From: UBA6055 sp965214085
GTDB taxonomy: Bacteria > Chloroflexota > Anaerolineae > Aggregatilineales > Phototrophicaceae
DNA: 64,000 nt
NCBI GenBank assembly: GCA_965214085.1
Contig: OZ243937.1
Span: 2,852,001 to 2,916,000, forward strand
Reading direction: 5' to 3'
Position numbers and translations under genes: made by a program. Positions 26,242 through 36,476 of the stretch are shown here, one piece after another. The notes beneath the pieces were generated by a model, which had not been told where the DNA came from, ran no database searches, and saw only the letters and a list, made by a program, of their open reading frames with translations. Within the stretch, counting starts at the first letter, position 1. Each line of letters opens with the position of its first letter.

Positions 26242-26362
26242 CTCTTTGTGGGGGTGGGGGTAAAGTGTCGCATATTCGCATGACAAACTTGGATCTACTT
26301 CTGTGCCTCTGTGGTGAATCCGGCCTGCGCGGGCCAGTGAAAAGCAATAAAATCACCACGCC

Positions 26363-27112
26363 TTATTTTCGGGCAACGATCAGCGTTGAAAAGTTGAAGA
26401 GCCAGGGCAGCAGGCGCTTGAGCAGCGCGCCCAGCTTTTCCGCCAGCGGGCTGGTGCGATAATAGCCCGGCTCGCGGAAGAGCCCGCCCAACTGCCACAG
26501 GGTGAAGGAGTGGCTGGTGGGCTGCGACAGCTCTACGCGGAAGCCGGCTTCCGACACAACAGCGCGCAGTTGCCGCCGCGTGTACGTGCTTTCGTAGAAG
26601 GCGTCGTCAGTCAATGGCCCAGCGCCGGCCAGCTTACGCCGCCATTGCACCAGTCTGTTGATCAGATTGGGATAGGGAATCGTCAAGACCAGGACGCCGC
26701 CGGGTTTGAGCACGCGGTAGGCTTCCCGCAAGGCGGGCAGCATGCCCTGCTCAAAATGCTCCAGCACGCCGAAGGACAAGTAACTGCCGAAGCAATTGTC
26801 GCGATAAGGCAAATGGTGCACATCGCCCGCGGCCAGCGGCAGGGAATCATCGTAGCGCCGCGACGTCAGCAAGGCATTAACGGCGTAGTCCAAGCCCTGC
26901 GCATTATAGCCGCGCTGGCGCAGCGCAATAACGATCGCGCTTAAGCCGCTGCCCGCTTCCAGGTGAAGGTCCCGCTTGTCAAGGAAGGGCAGGTAGGCGC
27001 TGATGGTAGCTTGGGAGCGCGCGTAGGCGGCCGCTTCCAGCTCAAGCTCTATTGTCGCTTCGTCCCAGATGTCTTCCCAGGCGCGGCGTGTGCTATCGTA
27101 TCGATCGGGCAT
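26363..27112 (-). CDS. SAM-dependent methyltransferase (class I)
   Basis: 249 residues from the ATG at 27112, chosen because GGAG lies 5 nt upstream; the earlier ATG at 27139 lies inside the target duplication of the neighbouring element. Motif I is HLEAGSGLSAIVIALRQRGY, the acidic motif II is GLDYAVN, and LSFGVLEHFEQGMLPALREA followed by RVLKPGGVLVLTIP marks the family typified by UbiE/COQ5-like proteins. The C-terminal 60 residues are amphipathic or hydrophobic. Substrate unknown. The insertion of a mobile element 28 bp upstream of the start has replaced its native promoter region. Confidence 0.88.
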   Translation of the reverse strand: MPDRYDSTRRAWEDIWDEATIELELEAAAYARSQATISAYLPFLDKRDLHLEAGSGLSAIVIALRQRGYNAQGLDYAVNALLTSRRYDDSLPLAAGDVHHLPYRDNCFGSYLSFGVLEHFEQGMLPALREAYRVLKPGGVLVLTIPYPNLINRLVQWRRKLAGAGPLTDDAFYESTYTRRQLRAVVSEAGFRVELSQPTSHSFTLWQLGGLFREPGYYRTSPLAEKLGALLKRLLPWLFNFSTLIVARK

Positions 27113-27140
27113 AAGTCTCCAATGGGCTGGCTGTTGCACT

Positions 27141-27391
27141 CAGGGCAATTGCATAAAGAAATTTCACCACAGAGGCACAGAGACACAGAGTTTGAGTTTG
27201 TCCGGGACAGAACCCCTCTAGAATCGACATACAAATGGGTTAAATGCTTATCATAGGGTTCAAAATTGAAGTGCAATTTCACAATATCTATAAATGATAG
27301 GCTTTCCTCTGTGCTCTCTGTGTCTCTGTGGTTAGATTTAAGTTTGTACTAGGTTCATAGTTCTTAGATTCATTCTGGTTCGATTGCCTTG
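27141..27391. mobile_element. Family-1 MITE-like element, copy G (251 bp), with 10-bp target duplication
   Basis: Left end CAGGGCAATTGCATAAAG, right end TTCGATTGCCTTG. CTGTTGCACT (27131-27140) before and CTATTGCACT (27392-27401) after form a 10-bp target duplication with one mismatch. Inner arms are TTCACCACAGAGGCACAGAG and the inverted CTCTGTGTCTCTGTGGTTAG; the centre matches copies B and E. Inserted between the methyltransferase start and the FolC-like 3' end. Confidence 0.88.
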
Positions 27392-27450
27392 CTATTGCAC
27401 TACTTTACACTTGACGCGGCTAGTCCGCTAAGGTCGAGGCGAGCAGACGT

Positions 27451-28797
27451 CTAGATCGCAGTCGTATCAACATCCCCAATCAGCATGCACTCGCCGACCA
27501 GCATCAGCGAGACCGCCAGCAGAATTGTGCCCGTGTCGCCAGCCAGCGACCGCGCCAGCGCCAGCGCCCCGCTTAAGTCGGCCCGGTGGTATACTTCGCC
27601 CGTTAAGCTAGCCGCTGCCGCCAGTGCCGATTCGCGCGCCGGGAAACGCGTATTGGGATTGATGTCGGTCTCGGTGATAATCAGCGCCTTACTGACCGAC
27701 GCCATCTCGCCATATACAGCGGCGTAGTCCCGGTCACGCGGGATACCCACGATGGAGATTACGGGCTGGCTTAGGCGCGCCGCCACGCTGGCCAGAAAGG
27801 ACCGCGCCGAGCGCAGGGTGATGGCGCCATCGACGTAAATCGCCGGGGTGGCTTCCAACTGCTGCACTCGGCCCAGCCAGCGGACCGCGCTCAAGCCGCG
27901 GCGGATCGTCTCCCGATATTCAGCGGGCAGCGCGCCGCTATCGTCACGCAGCCATTCCAGCGCGCGAATCGCCAGCGTGGCGTTCTCGATCTGATAGCGC
28001 CCGAGCAGCGGCAGCGTCAGTTCGCCGTATGGGTGCAAGCGCAGCAACTGGCCATCGGGGCGGTCCGCCAGCCACTGGCCCATGTCCGCGTCCGCGAGGC
28101 TTATGAAGCTCGCCGCCTGCGCAGCGGCTTCGCGCTGAAATTCGTCCAGCACAGCTGGCGCTTGCGGCAAGCTGATGGCGTGGCTCCCCGGCTTGATGAT
28201 ACCCGCTTTATGCCAGGCGATGCGTTCCAGCGTGTCGCCCAGCAGCGCAGTATGCTCCAGCATGACCGGCGCGAAGACCGACAGCCGATTGGGTACGACC
28301 GCGATATCGTCGAAGCGTCCGCCACGCCCGACTTCAAGCACAGCCGCGTCTACGCCCATCTCGTCGAAATGGCGCAAGGCTATCGCCAGGAAGATGCCTT
28401 GTGGGCTGAGATACTGCGCCCCGTCCAAGCTATCCACAGTGGCGTCGATGGTCGGCCTTAAGTCGTTCAGGATGCCCAGGAAACGCGCGCTAGGGATCAT
28501 GCGCCCGTCCACGCGAATCCGCTCGTTCCAATGCACAAGATGCGGGCTGGCGACGGTACCGACGCGGCGTCCCTGGGTTTGCAGCAGCTTGGCCATGATG
28601 GCGGTCACCGAGCCTTTGCCGCGGCTGCCGGTCACCACAACGTAATCGCGCTCGAATTGCAGCAGGCCCGCCCGGGCGATCAGACTGCGCGTGGGCGCGG
28701 TATCGCGTGTATATTCGTCGAGCCCGCGCGGCGCGGCATCCAGCCGGCGGCGGCTGCGAAAAATATAACTTATGGCCGCGTCCATAGCGTCAAACAT
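27451..28797 (-). CDS. FolC-like Mur-ligase-family protein with an altered DGAHN motif
   Basis: 448 residues from the ATG at 28797 (AGGGA ~9 nt upstream); the open frame extends 37 codons further but looks non-coding. The order of motifs is that of folylpolyglutamate/dihydrofolate synthase: P-loop VVTGSRGKGSVTAIM, SPHLVHWNERIRVDG, EVGRGGRFDD, MLEHTALLGDTLERIAWHKAG and the C-terminal ligase domain. Two motifs differ: the usual TNGKGS is SRGKGS, and the conserved DGAHN of the C-terminal domain reads YVDGAITLRSARSF, lacking His and Asn. It may add a different amino acid or act on another substrate. Diverges from the flippase gene across a 222-bp intergenic region. Confidence 0.82.
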   Translation of the reverse strand: MFDAMDAAISYIFRSRRRLDAAPRGLDEYTRDTAPTRSLIARAGLLQFERDYVVVTGSRGKGSVTAIMAKLLQTQGRRVGTVASPHLVHWNERIRVDGRMIPSARFLGILNDLRPTIDATVDSLDGAQYLSPQGIFLAIALRHFDEMGVDAAVLEVGRGGRFDDIAVVPNRLSVFAPVMLEHTALLGDTLERIAWHKAGIIKPGSHAISLPQAPAVLDEFQREAAAQAASFISLADADMGQWLADRPDGQLLRLHPYGELTLPLLGRYQIENATLAIRALEWLRDDSGALPAEYRETIRRGLSAVRWLGRVQQLEATPAIYVDGAITLRSARSFLASVAARLSQPVISIVGIPRDRDYAAVYGEMASVSKALIITETDINPNTRFPARESALAAAASLTGEVYHRADLSGALALARSLAGDTGTILLAVSLMLVGECMLIGDVDTTAI

Positions 28798-29019
28798 AAG
28801 CGAGTATCCCTGAGGCCCAATACGCCAATCATAACGAAAGACCTGACGCTGCCTAGTGGATTCCGCTGCGATTACGGGCTTGGCAAACGGGCGACCCGTG
28901 CCTGACACAGCCGCGAATGCCGGCAGCCGAGGCAGCCATTGCCCCTGTGTTAATCGCCGCCTTTGGGATAGATTTTCCCCTGAGACTCCGCTTGGTATTC
29001 CTCCAGGAGCCTGACCCTC

Positions 29020-30531
29020 ATGGCCGAATCCGCCGGGCTCACCGGCAGCGATGCCAAACGCGCCGCGCGCAACGTCAGCGGGCTGATGCTTGCCAGCGCC
29101 ATCAGCAAGGGCGCGCTCTTCTTGTGGCAGATTGCGCTGTCGGTGCTGCTGGGGCCCAGCGAATACGGCATCTACGGCACAATCGGCGCCATGATGGTGA
29201 CTGCGGCCTCGGTCGCCAGCTTTGGCATGGGCTTGATCTTAATTCGCGATGTAGCGCGCGAGCCGCAGAAGGCCGGCAAATATTGGACGTCCATGCTCTT
29301 CGCGCAGACGCTGCTGGCGCTGCTCGCTTACATCGGCGTGAACGCCGTCGCTGTTGGCTACAGCGAGACCCTGCGCGGATTAGCTGCCTTGGCCGGCATC
29401 AACCTCTTTGTCGACCTCTTCGGCACTATGGGCTACGAATTGCTTATCGCGCGGGAGAAAATGGTCAAAGCCTCGCTGGTGGAGACCGCGCATATCGTCT
29501 TGCGCATAGCCTTGGCCTGGCTGGCGCTAAGCGCCGGCTGGGGGCTGCTGGGCGTATATGGCGCGTCGCTGCTTTCGGGCGCGCTGCGCTCGATTGCGCT
29601 GGTCGGCCTGAATTTGCGCGACGGCGTTCGACCGGAATTCCCATTTGATTGGGAGACGGCCAAGCCGCTGCTCATCAACAGCGCGCCCCTGGCTCTCTCC
29701 GCTTTCCTGACCCTGGCCTACAATCACTCCGACAAGCTCTTGACCACCGGCATTCTCAGCGAACGGGTCACAGGATATTTGACCGCCGCCTTCGTCATTA
29801 ACTTCGGCGTCATTGAATTGCTCAGCGTGTCGGTGCTGGTGGCCGCCTACCCCTTGCTCTCGCGCTATTATGACGACGGGCGCAATCCTTTCTTCGGCTT
29901 CATGGTTGAAAAGCTGGCGCTCTACATGATCCTGATTGCCCTGCCCATGGCTTTTAGCATCAGCATCCTGGCTGATAAAATCATGCTGCCGCTGCTAGGC
30001 GAAGCCTACGCCCCCTCGGCCGGCATCCTGCGCCTCCTAATCTGGTACACCGGCATCACTATCGTCGGCAACGTGGTCAGCCAGGGCCTGCTGGTGCAGA
30101 ATCGCCAGCGCCGGCTTTTATTGATCCGCGGGTCGAGCCTGGCGCTGAATATCACGCTGACCGCCATATTGTTGTTCAATTGGCGCGACCCGCGTGGCGC
30201 TGTCATCGCCTCGGTTGTCGGCGAAATTCTGGTGCTCGTCTTGCTGCTGACAACTTTCCGCGCCCGTGGCTGGCAGCCAAAACGCATCGCCCGCAGCGCC
30301 GTTCGCGCGGCTGTGGCTGCCCTGCCCGCTGCGCTGGTGATGCTGGCGCTACGAGAACAATTTATCGCGCTGCCGCTGCTGGGCGGGCTGGGTGTGTATC
30401 TCGGCGGCGTTCTTTTAGCGCGTGTCTTGAGTGCCGAAGATTGGGATCTGATTTATCGGCTGGCCGCGACCATGCCCGGCGCGGCGCTGATGGCGCGAAT
30501 ATGGAAGCGCGATGTGGACTTGAGTTGGTGA
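29020..30531 (+). CDS. Polysaccharide/lipid-linked oligosaccharide flippase (MOP superfamily)
   Basis: A 503-residue polytopic membrane protein with about 12-14 hydrophobic segments. LSVLLGPSEYGIYGTIGAMM in the first helices, and GLILIRDVAREP, are typical of Wzx-type flippases, which export lipid-linked glycans across the cytoplasmic membrane. AGGAG precedes the ATG by 10 nt. The next gene, a GT4 glycosyltransferase, starts 4 nt after the stop, so the pair probably builds and exports one surface glycan. The substrate cannot be told. Confidence 0.9.
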   Translation: MAESAGLTGSDAKRAARNVSGLMLASAISKGALFLWQIALSVLLGPSEYGIYGTIGAMMVTAASVASFGMGLILIRDVAREPQKAGKYWTSMLFAQTLLALLAYIGVNAVAVGYSETLRGLAALAGINLFVDLFGTMGYELLIAREKMVKASLVETAHIVLRIALAWLALSAGWGLLGVYGASLLSGALRSIALVGLNLRDGVRPEFPFDWETAKPLLINSAPLALSAFLTLAYNHSDKLLTTGILSERVTGYLTAAFVINFGVIELLSVSVLVAAYPLLSRYYDDGRNPFFGFMVEKLALYMILIALPMAFSISILADKIMLPLLGEAYAPSAGILRLLIWYTGITIVGNVVSQGLLVQNRQRRLLLIRGSSLALNITLTAILLFNWRDPRGAVIASVVGEILVLVLLLTTFRARGWQPKRIARSAVRAAVAALPAALVMLALREQFIALPLLGGLGVYLGGVLLARVLSAEDWDLIYRLAATMPGAALMARIWKRDVDLSW

Positions 30532-30535
30532 CGCC

Positions 30536-31705
30536 ATGCGCATCCTGCATCTGACGCCATATTATGCGCCCGCCTATGCTTTTGGCGGCGTGGTACGCGC
30601 AGTTGAAGGCATGGCCGCGGCGCTGGCAAAACGCGGGCATGAGGTAACGATCTTGACTACAGACGTCCTCGATCAACGGCAGCGCTACCCAGGACCGTCA
30701 GATGAGATGGTCGCCGGCCTGCGCGTGCTGCGGCGGCCGAATGTCTGGCCCCGGCTGCGAGGGCGCCTGAACCTGTCAACGCCGCGCGGCATGAAGCAAG
30801 CAGCGGAAGCGCTGCTGCCAACTGTCGATGTACTGCACATCCACGAATTCCGCAGCCTGGAAAATTTGCTGGTCACGCCGGTCGCTCAACGTCTCGATAA
30901 GCCGATTGTGCTGTCGCCGCATGGCACGCTCAACTTGGATACCGGCCGCGGCCGGCTGAAATCTGGCTGGGATCGGCTGCTTAGCCCGGGGCTGGCTCTG
31001 CGCGTAGATCATGTCCTGGCACTGTCCCAAGCGGAGCGGGCGGATGCCGAGGCCTTATGGCGCGGCTTCGGCAAACGGCAGCGGCCCACGCGATTCAGCG
31101 TCATCCCCAATGGCGTAGACTTGCCCGCCTTTGACCAGCGCAAACTGGCTGCGGACTTTCGCGAGCGCTACAACTTGAGTGATTCGCCAACTGTGCTCTA
31201 CATGGGCCGCCTGCAAAAGCGCAAGGGCGTCGATGTGTTGGTCGAGGCATTCAAGGCCTCCGGCGTAGAGGACGCGAGTCTGCTCATCGTCGGCCCCGAC
31301 GAAGGCATGCTGCCAACACTGAGGGCGCAAGCCGCTGGCGACCCGCGCATCGTCTTCACCGGCTACCTCGATGGAGAGGAGCGGCTGGGCGCGCTGGCGG
31401 CCGGCGATGTCTTCGCGCTGCCGGCAATAGGAGAGGGGCAGCCGATGGCCGCGCTGGAGGCGATGGCGGCGGGCATGCCGGTGGTCTTGTCGATGGGCTG
31501 CAATCTGGATGAGGCGGCGACGGCTGGCGCGGGCTATGTCGTCGACGCGTCGGCGGCCGCGTTCGCGGAGAAGCTGAGATCTCTGCTAAGCGATTTTGCG
31601 CTCAGGGATATGATGGGGCAGCGCGCGCGGCAGCTGGTGGAGGAGAGATTTTCGTGGGGCGGGGTGGCGGAGCGACTGGAGGGTGTGTATGCGAACCTGC
31701 AATGA
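30536..31705 (+). CDS. Glycosyltransferase family 4 protein
   Basis: A 389-residue GT-B enzyme. MRILHLTPYYAPAYAFGGVV gives the N-terminal Rossmann strand and the Gly-rich loop; VLYMGRLQKRKGVDVLVEAF and LLIVGPDEG belong to the C-terminal domain, and IGEGQPMAALEAMAAGMPVV carries the GT4 E-x7-E motif. It transfers a sugar from a nucleotide-sugar to a lipid or glycan in the cytoplasm. It is coupled to the upstream flippase gene. Acceptor unknown. Confidence 0.93.
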   Translation: MRILHLTPYYAPAYAFGGVVRAVEGMAAALAKRGHEVTILTTDVLDQRQRYPGPSDEMVAGLRVLRRPNVWPRLRGRLNLSTPRGMKQAAEALLPTVDVLHIHEFRSLENLLVTPVAQRLDKPIVLSPHGTLNLDTGRGRLKSGWDRLLSPGLALRVDHVLALSQAERADAEALWRGFGKRQRPTRFSVIPNGVDLPAFDQRKLAADFRERYNLSDSPTVLYMGRLQKRKGVDVLVEAFKASGVEDASLLIVGPDEGMLPTLRAQAAGDPRIVFTGYLDGEERLGALAAGDVFALPAIGEGQPMAALEAMAAGMPVVLSMGCNLDEAATAGAGYVVDASAAAFAEKLRSLLSDFALRDMMGQRARQLVEERFSWGGVAERLEGVYANLQ

Positions 31706-31767
31706 CAGTGCATCTATAGGACAATTTGCCACCGATCCGCGTTGATTTTTTGTCAGAATTATGTAAA

Positions 31768-31779
31768 CTTGTCAACAAG
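31768..31779 (+). promoter_or_regulatory. Possible autoregulatory operator of the XRE gene
   Basis: CTTGT-CA-ACAAG is a short perfect inverted repeat 15 bp before the XRE start codon, just ahead of the GGGGAGG ribosome-binding site. A TTGTCA half site also lies at 31750-31755. Such sites are usual for XRE autorepression, but this one is only 12 bp. Confidence 0.35.
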
Positions 31780-31794
31780 ATGGGGAGGTGTGAA

Positions 31795-32985
31795 ATGATT
31801 GGGGCACGGCTCAAGCAGGCGCGCTTGTTGGCGGGAATGACGCAGCGGGAGCTCGCTTCTGCCTTAGGTGAGAGCGGCTTGAAGATAACGGCCGCGGCAA
31901 TCTCAAAGTATGAAAATGAAAAGAGCTTTCCGACAGCGCAATTCATGTTGTTGGCAGGCAGTGTCCTTGATATTCCAAGTTCGTATTTCATTCATCAAAG
32001 CGAATTACAAGTCCAATGGACGGCGTTTCGGCGACATAGCAGGTTCGGCAAAATGAAGCAAGAAGCAGTGATAGCTTACGCTTCAGATATTGCAGAATTG
32101 CAAGTTGAGCTGCATTCCATGTTGTACCCAAATTCTCGACCCGATTTGCCGGAGCCGGTAAAAACGAAAGACTTCGGCGATGCTGAAATGGCCGCGGCGC
32201 AGGTACGGGCGACCTGGGACGTTGGCAATCGCCCCTTAGACAATCTAGTACAGACGGCTGAGGACCATGGCGTGATTGTCATCGGCTGGGACGACGACAG
32301 CGGAAGATTCGATGGATTGTCCGGCCGGTGCGGTGGCTATCCAGTAACCGTCATAAATGCAAACCGAAGCGCAGACCGCAAGCGCTTCAATTTGGCGCAC
32401 GAGATCGGACATTTGGTGATGGATACCTCCGATTCTAACCTGGACGACGAAAGCCTCGCGCATCGTTTTGCCGCAGCGCTGCTGGTGCCTGAAGAGCACG
32501 CGGTCCACGAACTCGGACGAGATCGGCGGCGCCTGGATTGGGGTGAATTAATGATGCTCAAGCGGAAGTATGGCTTGAGCATGGCGGCTTGGATCAGACG
32601 CGCAAGGGATCTTAATATCATTTCCGAACGTTACTATGAGATCCTCAACATTGAGATATCGTCGCACGGATGGCGCAGGTGCGAACCGGTCGAATATCTT
32701 GGTGACGAAGAACCATTGCAACTCAAACAGATGGTCCAACGCGCCATAGCCGAGGGACTGGTTTCTCCTGACCGAATGACGCGAATAGGACTGGAATTCT
32801 GGGAACCAGAAAGGGAGCAGCCTGAATCGAAGCATCTAACTGTCTACGATTTACTGGCAATGCCCGAAGCCGAGCGCAAAGCTGTGATGGAACGAGCGTT
32901 TGAGTTGGCGGCGGAAGAAGACTTCGAAATTTTTGAAGCCAATGAGATATTCGACGAATACGACGAGAATTTCGATGCCGAATAG
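31795..32985 (+). CDS. XRE-family HTH regulator fused to an ImmA/IrrE-type metallopeptidase
   Basis: 396 residues from the ATG at 31795 (GGGGAGG 7 nt upstream). Residues 1-65 are an XRE helix-turn-helix (ARLKQARLLAGMTQRELASA, ITAAAISKYENEKSFP). Residues ~140-260 are the ImmA/IrrE (COG2856) domain, with the zinc motif FNLAHEIGHLVMD and a downstream acidic helix (ESLAHRFAAALLVPE). The C-terminal 130 residues are acidic and unrecognised. Fused proteins of this type usually repress DNA and are inactivated by, or perform, regulated proteolysis. The 3' end overlaps a PemK/MazF-like toxin gene by 11 bp, so it probably serves as that toxin's antitoxin or regulator. Confidence 0.9.
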   Translation: MIGARLKQARLLAGMTQRELASALGESGLKITAAAISKYENEKSFPTAQFMLLAGSVLDIPSSYFIHQSELQVQWTAFRRHSRFGKMKQEAVIAYASDIAELQVELHSMLYPNSRPDLPEPVKTKDFGDAEMAAAQVRATWDVGNRPLDNLVQTAEDHGVIVIGWDDDSGRFDGLSGRCGGYPVTVINANRSADRKRFNLAHEIGHLVMDTSDSNLDDESLAHRFAAALLVPEEHAVHELGRDRRRLDWGELMMLKRKYGLSMAAWIRRARDLNIISERYYEILNIEISSHGWRRCEPVEYLGDEEPLQLKQMVQRAIAEGLVSPDRMTRIGLEFWEPEREQPESKHLTVYDLLAMPEAERKAVMERAFELAAEEDFEIFEANEIFDEYDENFDAE

Positions 32986-33406
32986 ATCACTAACACATCA
33001 GGTTCCGCAAAGAGGAGAAATCTGGGTTGTCAACTTTAATTCCCCAATTACTGCTCAAACTCCTTCTCAGGGAGCACCCAAGTCTCAGTGGCCTACGACG
33101 GGTCACGAGATAATTAAACCTCGTCCCGCAATCGTATTGAACGTATCTGCAGCGTGGGAATTAGATCTGCACATTGTTGTCCCGTTGCGCCGGTGGAGGT
33201 CACGCTTCGAAAGGAACAAGTATTTCTGGATAGTACGTTTGCATAAGGACAAGATAAACAAGTTGAAAAATGATTCAGGGGCGGACACGTTCCAAGTGAA
33301 ATCAGTGTCAAGAGTGCGCTTTCAACGTCGGATTGGAGTGGTGACGAATGATCAGCTTCGACTGCTGTTAGATACACTCGCCTATTGTATCGGCTACTCA
33401 CTTTAG
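32975..33406 (+). CDS. PemK/MazF-type toxin-like protein
   Basis: 143 residues from the ATG at 32975, which overlaps the XRE-ImmA stop. PQRGEIWVVNF near the N-terminus and IKPRPAIVLNVS, VVPLRRW and RRIGVVTNDQLRLLLDTLAY further on reproduce the PemK/MazF barrel, whose members cut RNA. A ~20-residue insertion (QGAPKSQWPTTGHEI) sits between strands 2 and 3. The usual antitoxin (MazE or AbrB type) is absent; its place is taken by the XRE-ImmA/IrrE protein. Base composition is more AT-rich than in the neighbours, which fits transfer. Confidence 0.8.
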   Translation: MPNRSLTHQVPQRGEIWVVNFNSPITAQTPSQGAPKSQWPTTGHEIIKPRPAIVLNVSAAWELDLHIVVPLRRWRSRFERNKYFWIVRLHKDKINKLKNDSGADTFQVKSVSRVRFQRRIGVVTNDQLRLLLDTLAYCIGYSL

Positions 33407-33439
33407 AATTTAGCGCTTTAACAGTATTACTCTACAACA

Positions 33440-33544
33440 CAGTGAAATCATGAATTCGAGTAAAGCAATTTTCACTAAAGATTGCCGATTTCGCCAAATG
33501 TATTTCACTGCAAAACCCTGCGGAAATCGCGGAGTGCTATAAAA
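33440..33544 (+). promoter_or_regulatory. Upstream region of clpC: repeated TTTCACT boxes and an extended -10
   Basis: CAGTGAAAT (33440-33448) and ATTTCACTG (33503-33511) are exact inverted copies, and a third TTTTCACT lies near 33469-33476. TGC-TATAAA (33536-33544) is an extended -10 box 57 nt before the clpC ATG. The spacing of the boxes is irregular, so they may be sites for an unknown regulator or chance. No CIRCE or CtsR-like direct repeat was seen. Confidence 0.35.
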
Positions 33545-33600
33545 TAAGTACAGATTCCGAACATGGCAGAGACATCACAAGTGACATTGAAGGACAACCC

Positions 33601-36225
<2,625 letters not shown>

Positions 36226-36323
36226 GAGCCGGCGCTCGCCAGGCAAGCACATTTAATGAGAGCTGGCGCTTGCATCGTTGTGTGCACGACCCTGCTGATG
36301 CCCGCTTCAACAGGGTCCCGCCA

Positions 36324-36393
36324 CAGGGCAATCGCCTCATTCTCTGTGCCTCTGTGTTCTCTGTGGTTAAATTATTTTGACGCGATTGCCCTG
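36324..36393. mobile_element. Family-1 MITE-like element, copy H (70 bp, internally deleted), with target duplication
   Basis: Left end CAGGGCAATCGCCTCA and right end TTGACGCGATTGCCCTG are intact, but only the right CTCTGTGTTCTCTGTGG arm remains between them. GGTCCCGCCA (36314-36323) before and GGTCGCGCCA (36394-36403) after are a 10-bp target duplication with one mismatch. It lies 20 bp upstream of the promoter of the S1-domain gene. Confidence 0.85.
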
Positions 36394-36412
36394 GGTCGCG
36401 CCATATTGTCCT

Positions 36413-36440
36413 TTGACTAAAGCCGCGTAATCGCTATAAT
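36413..36440 (+). promoter_or_regulatory. Strong sigma-70-type promoter of the S1-domain gene
   Basis: TTGACT (36413-36418) and TATAAT (36435-36440) with a 16-bp spacer, one mismatch to the consensus hexamers in total. The ATG is 37 nt downstream. Confidence 0.75.
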
Positions 36441-36476
36441 TGCTGCCCAAACATTGGGCAAGAATTGGATATCGCC

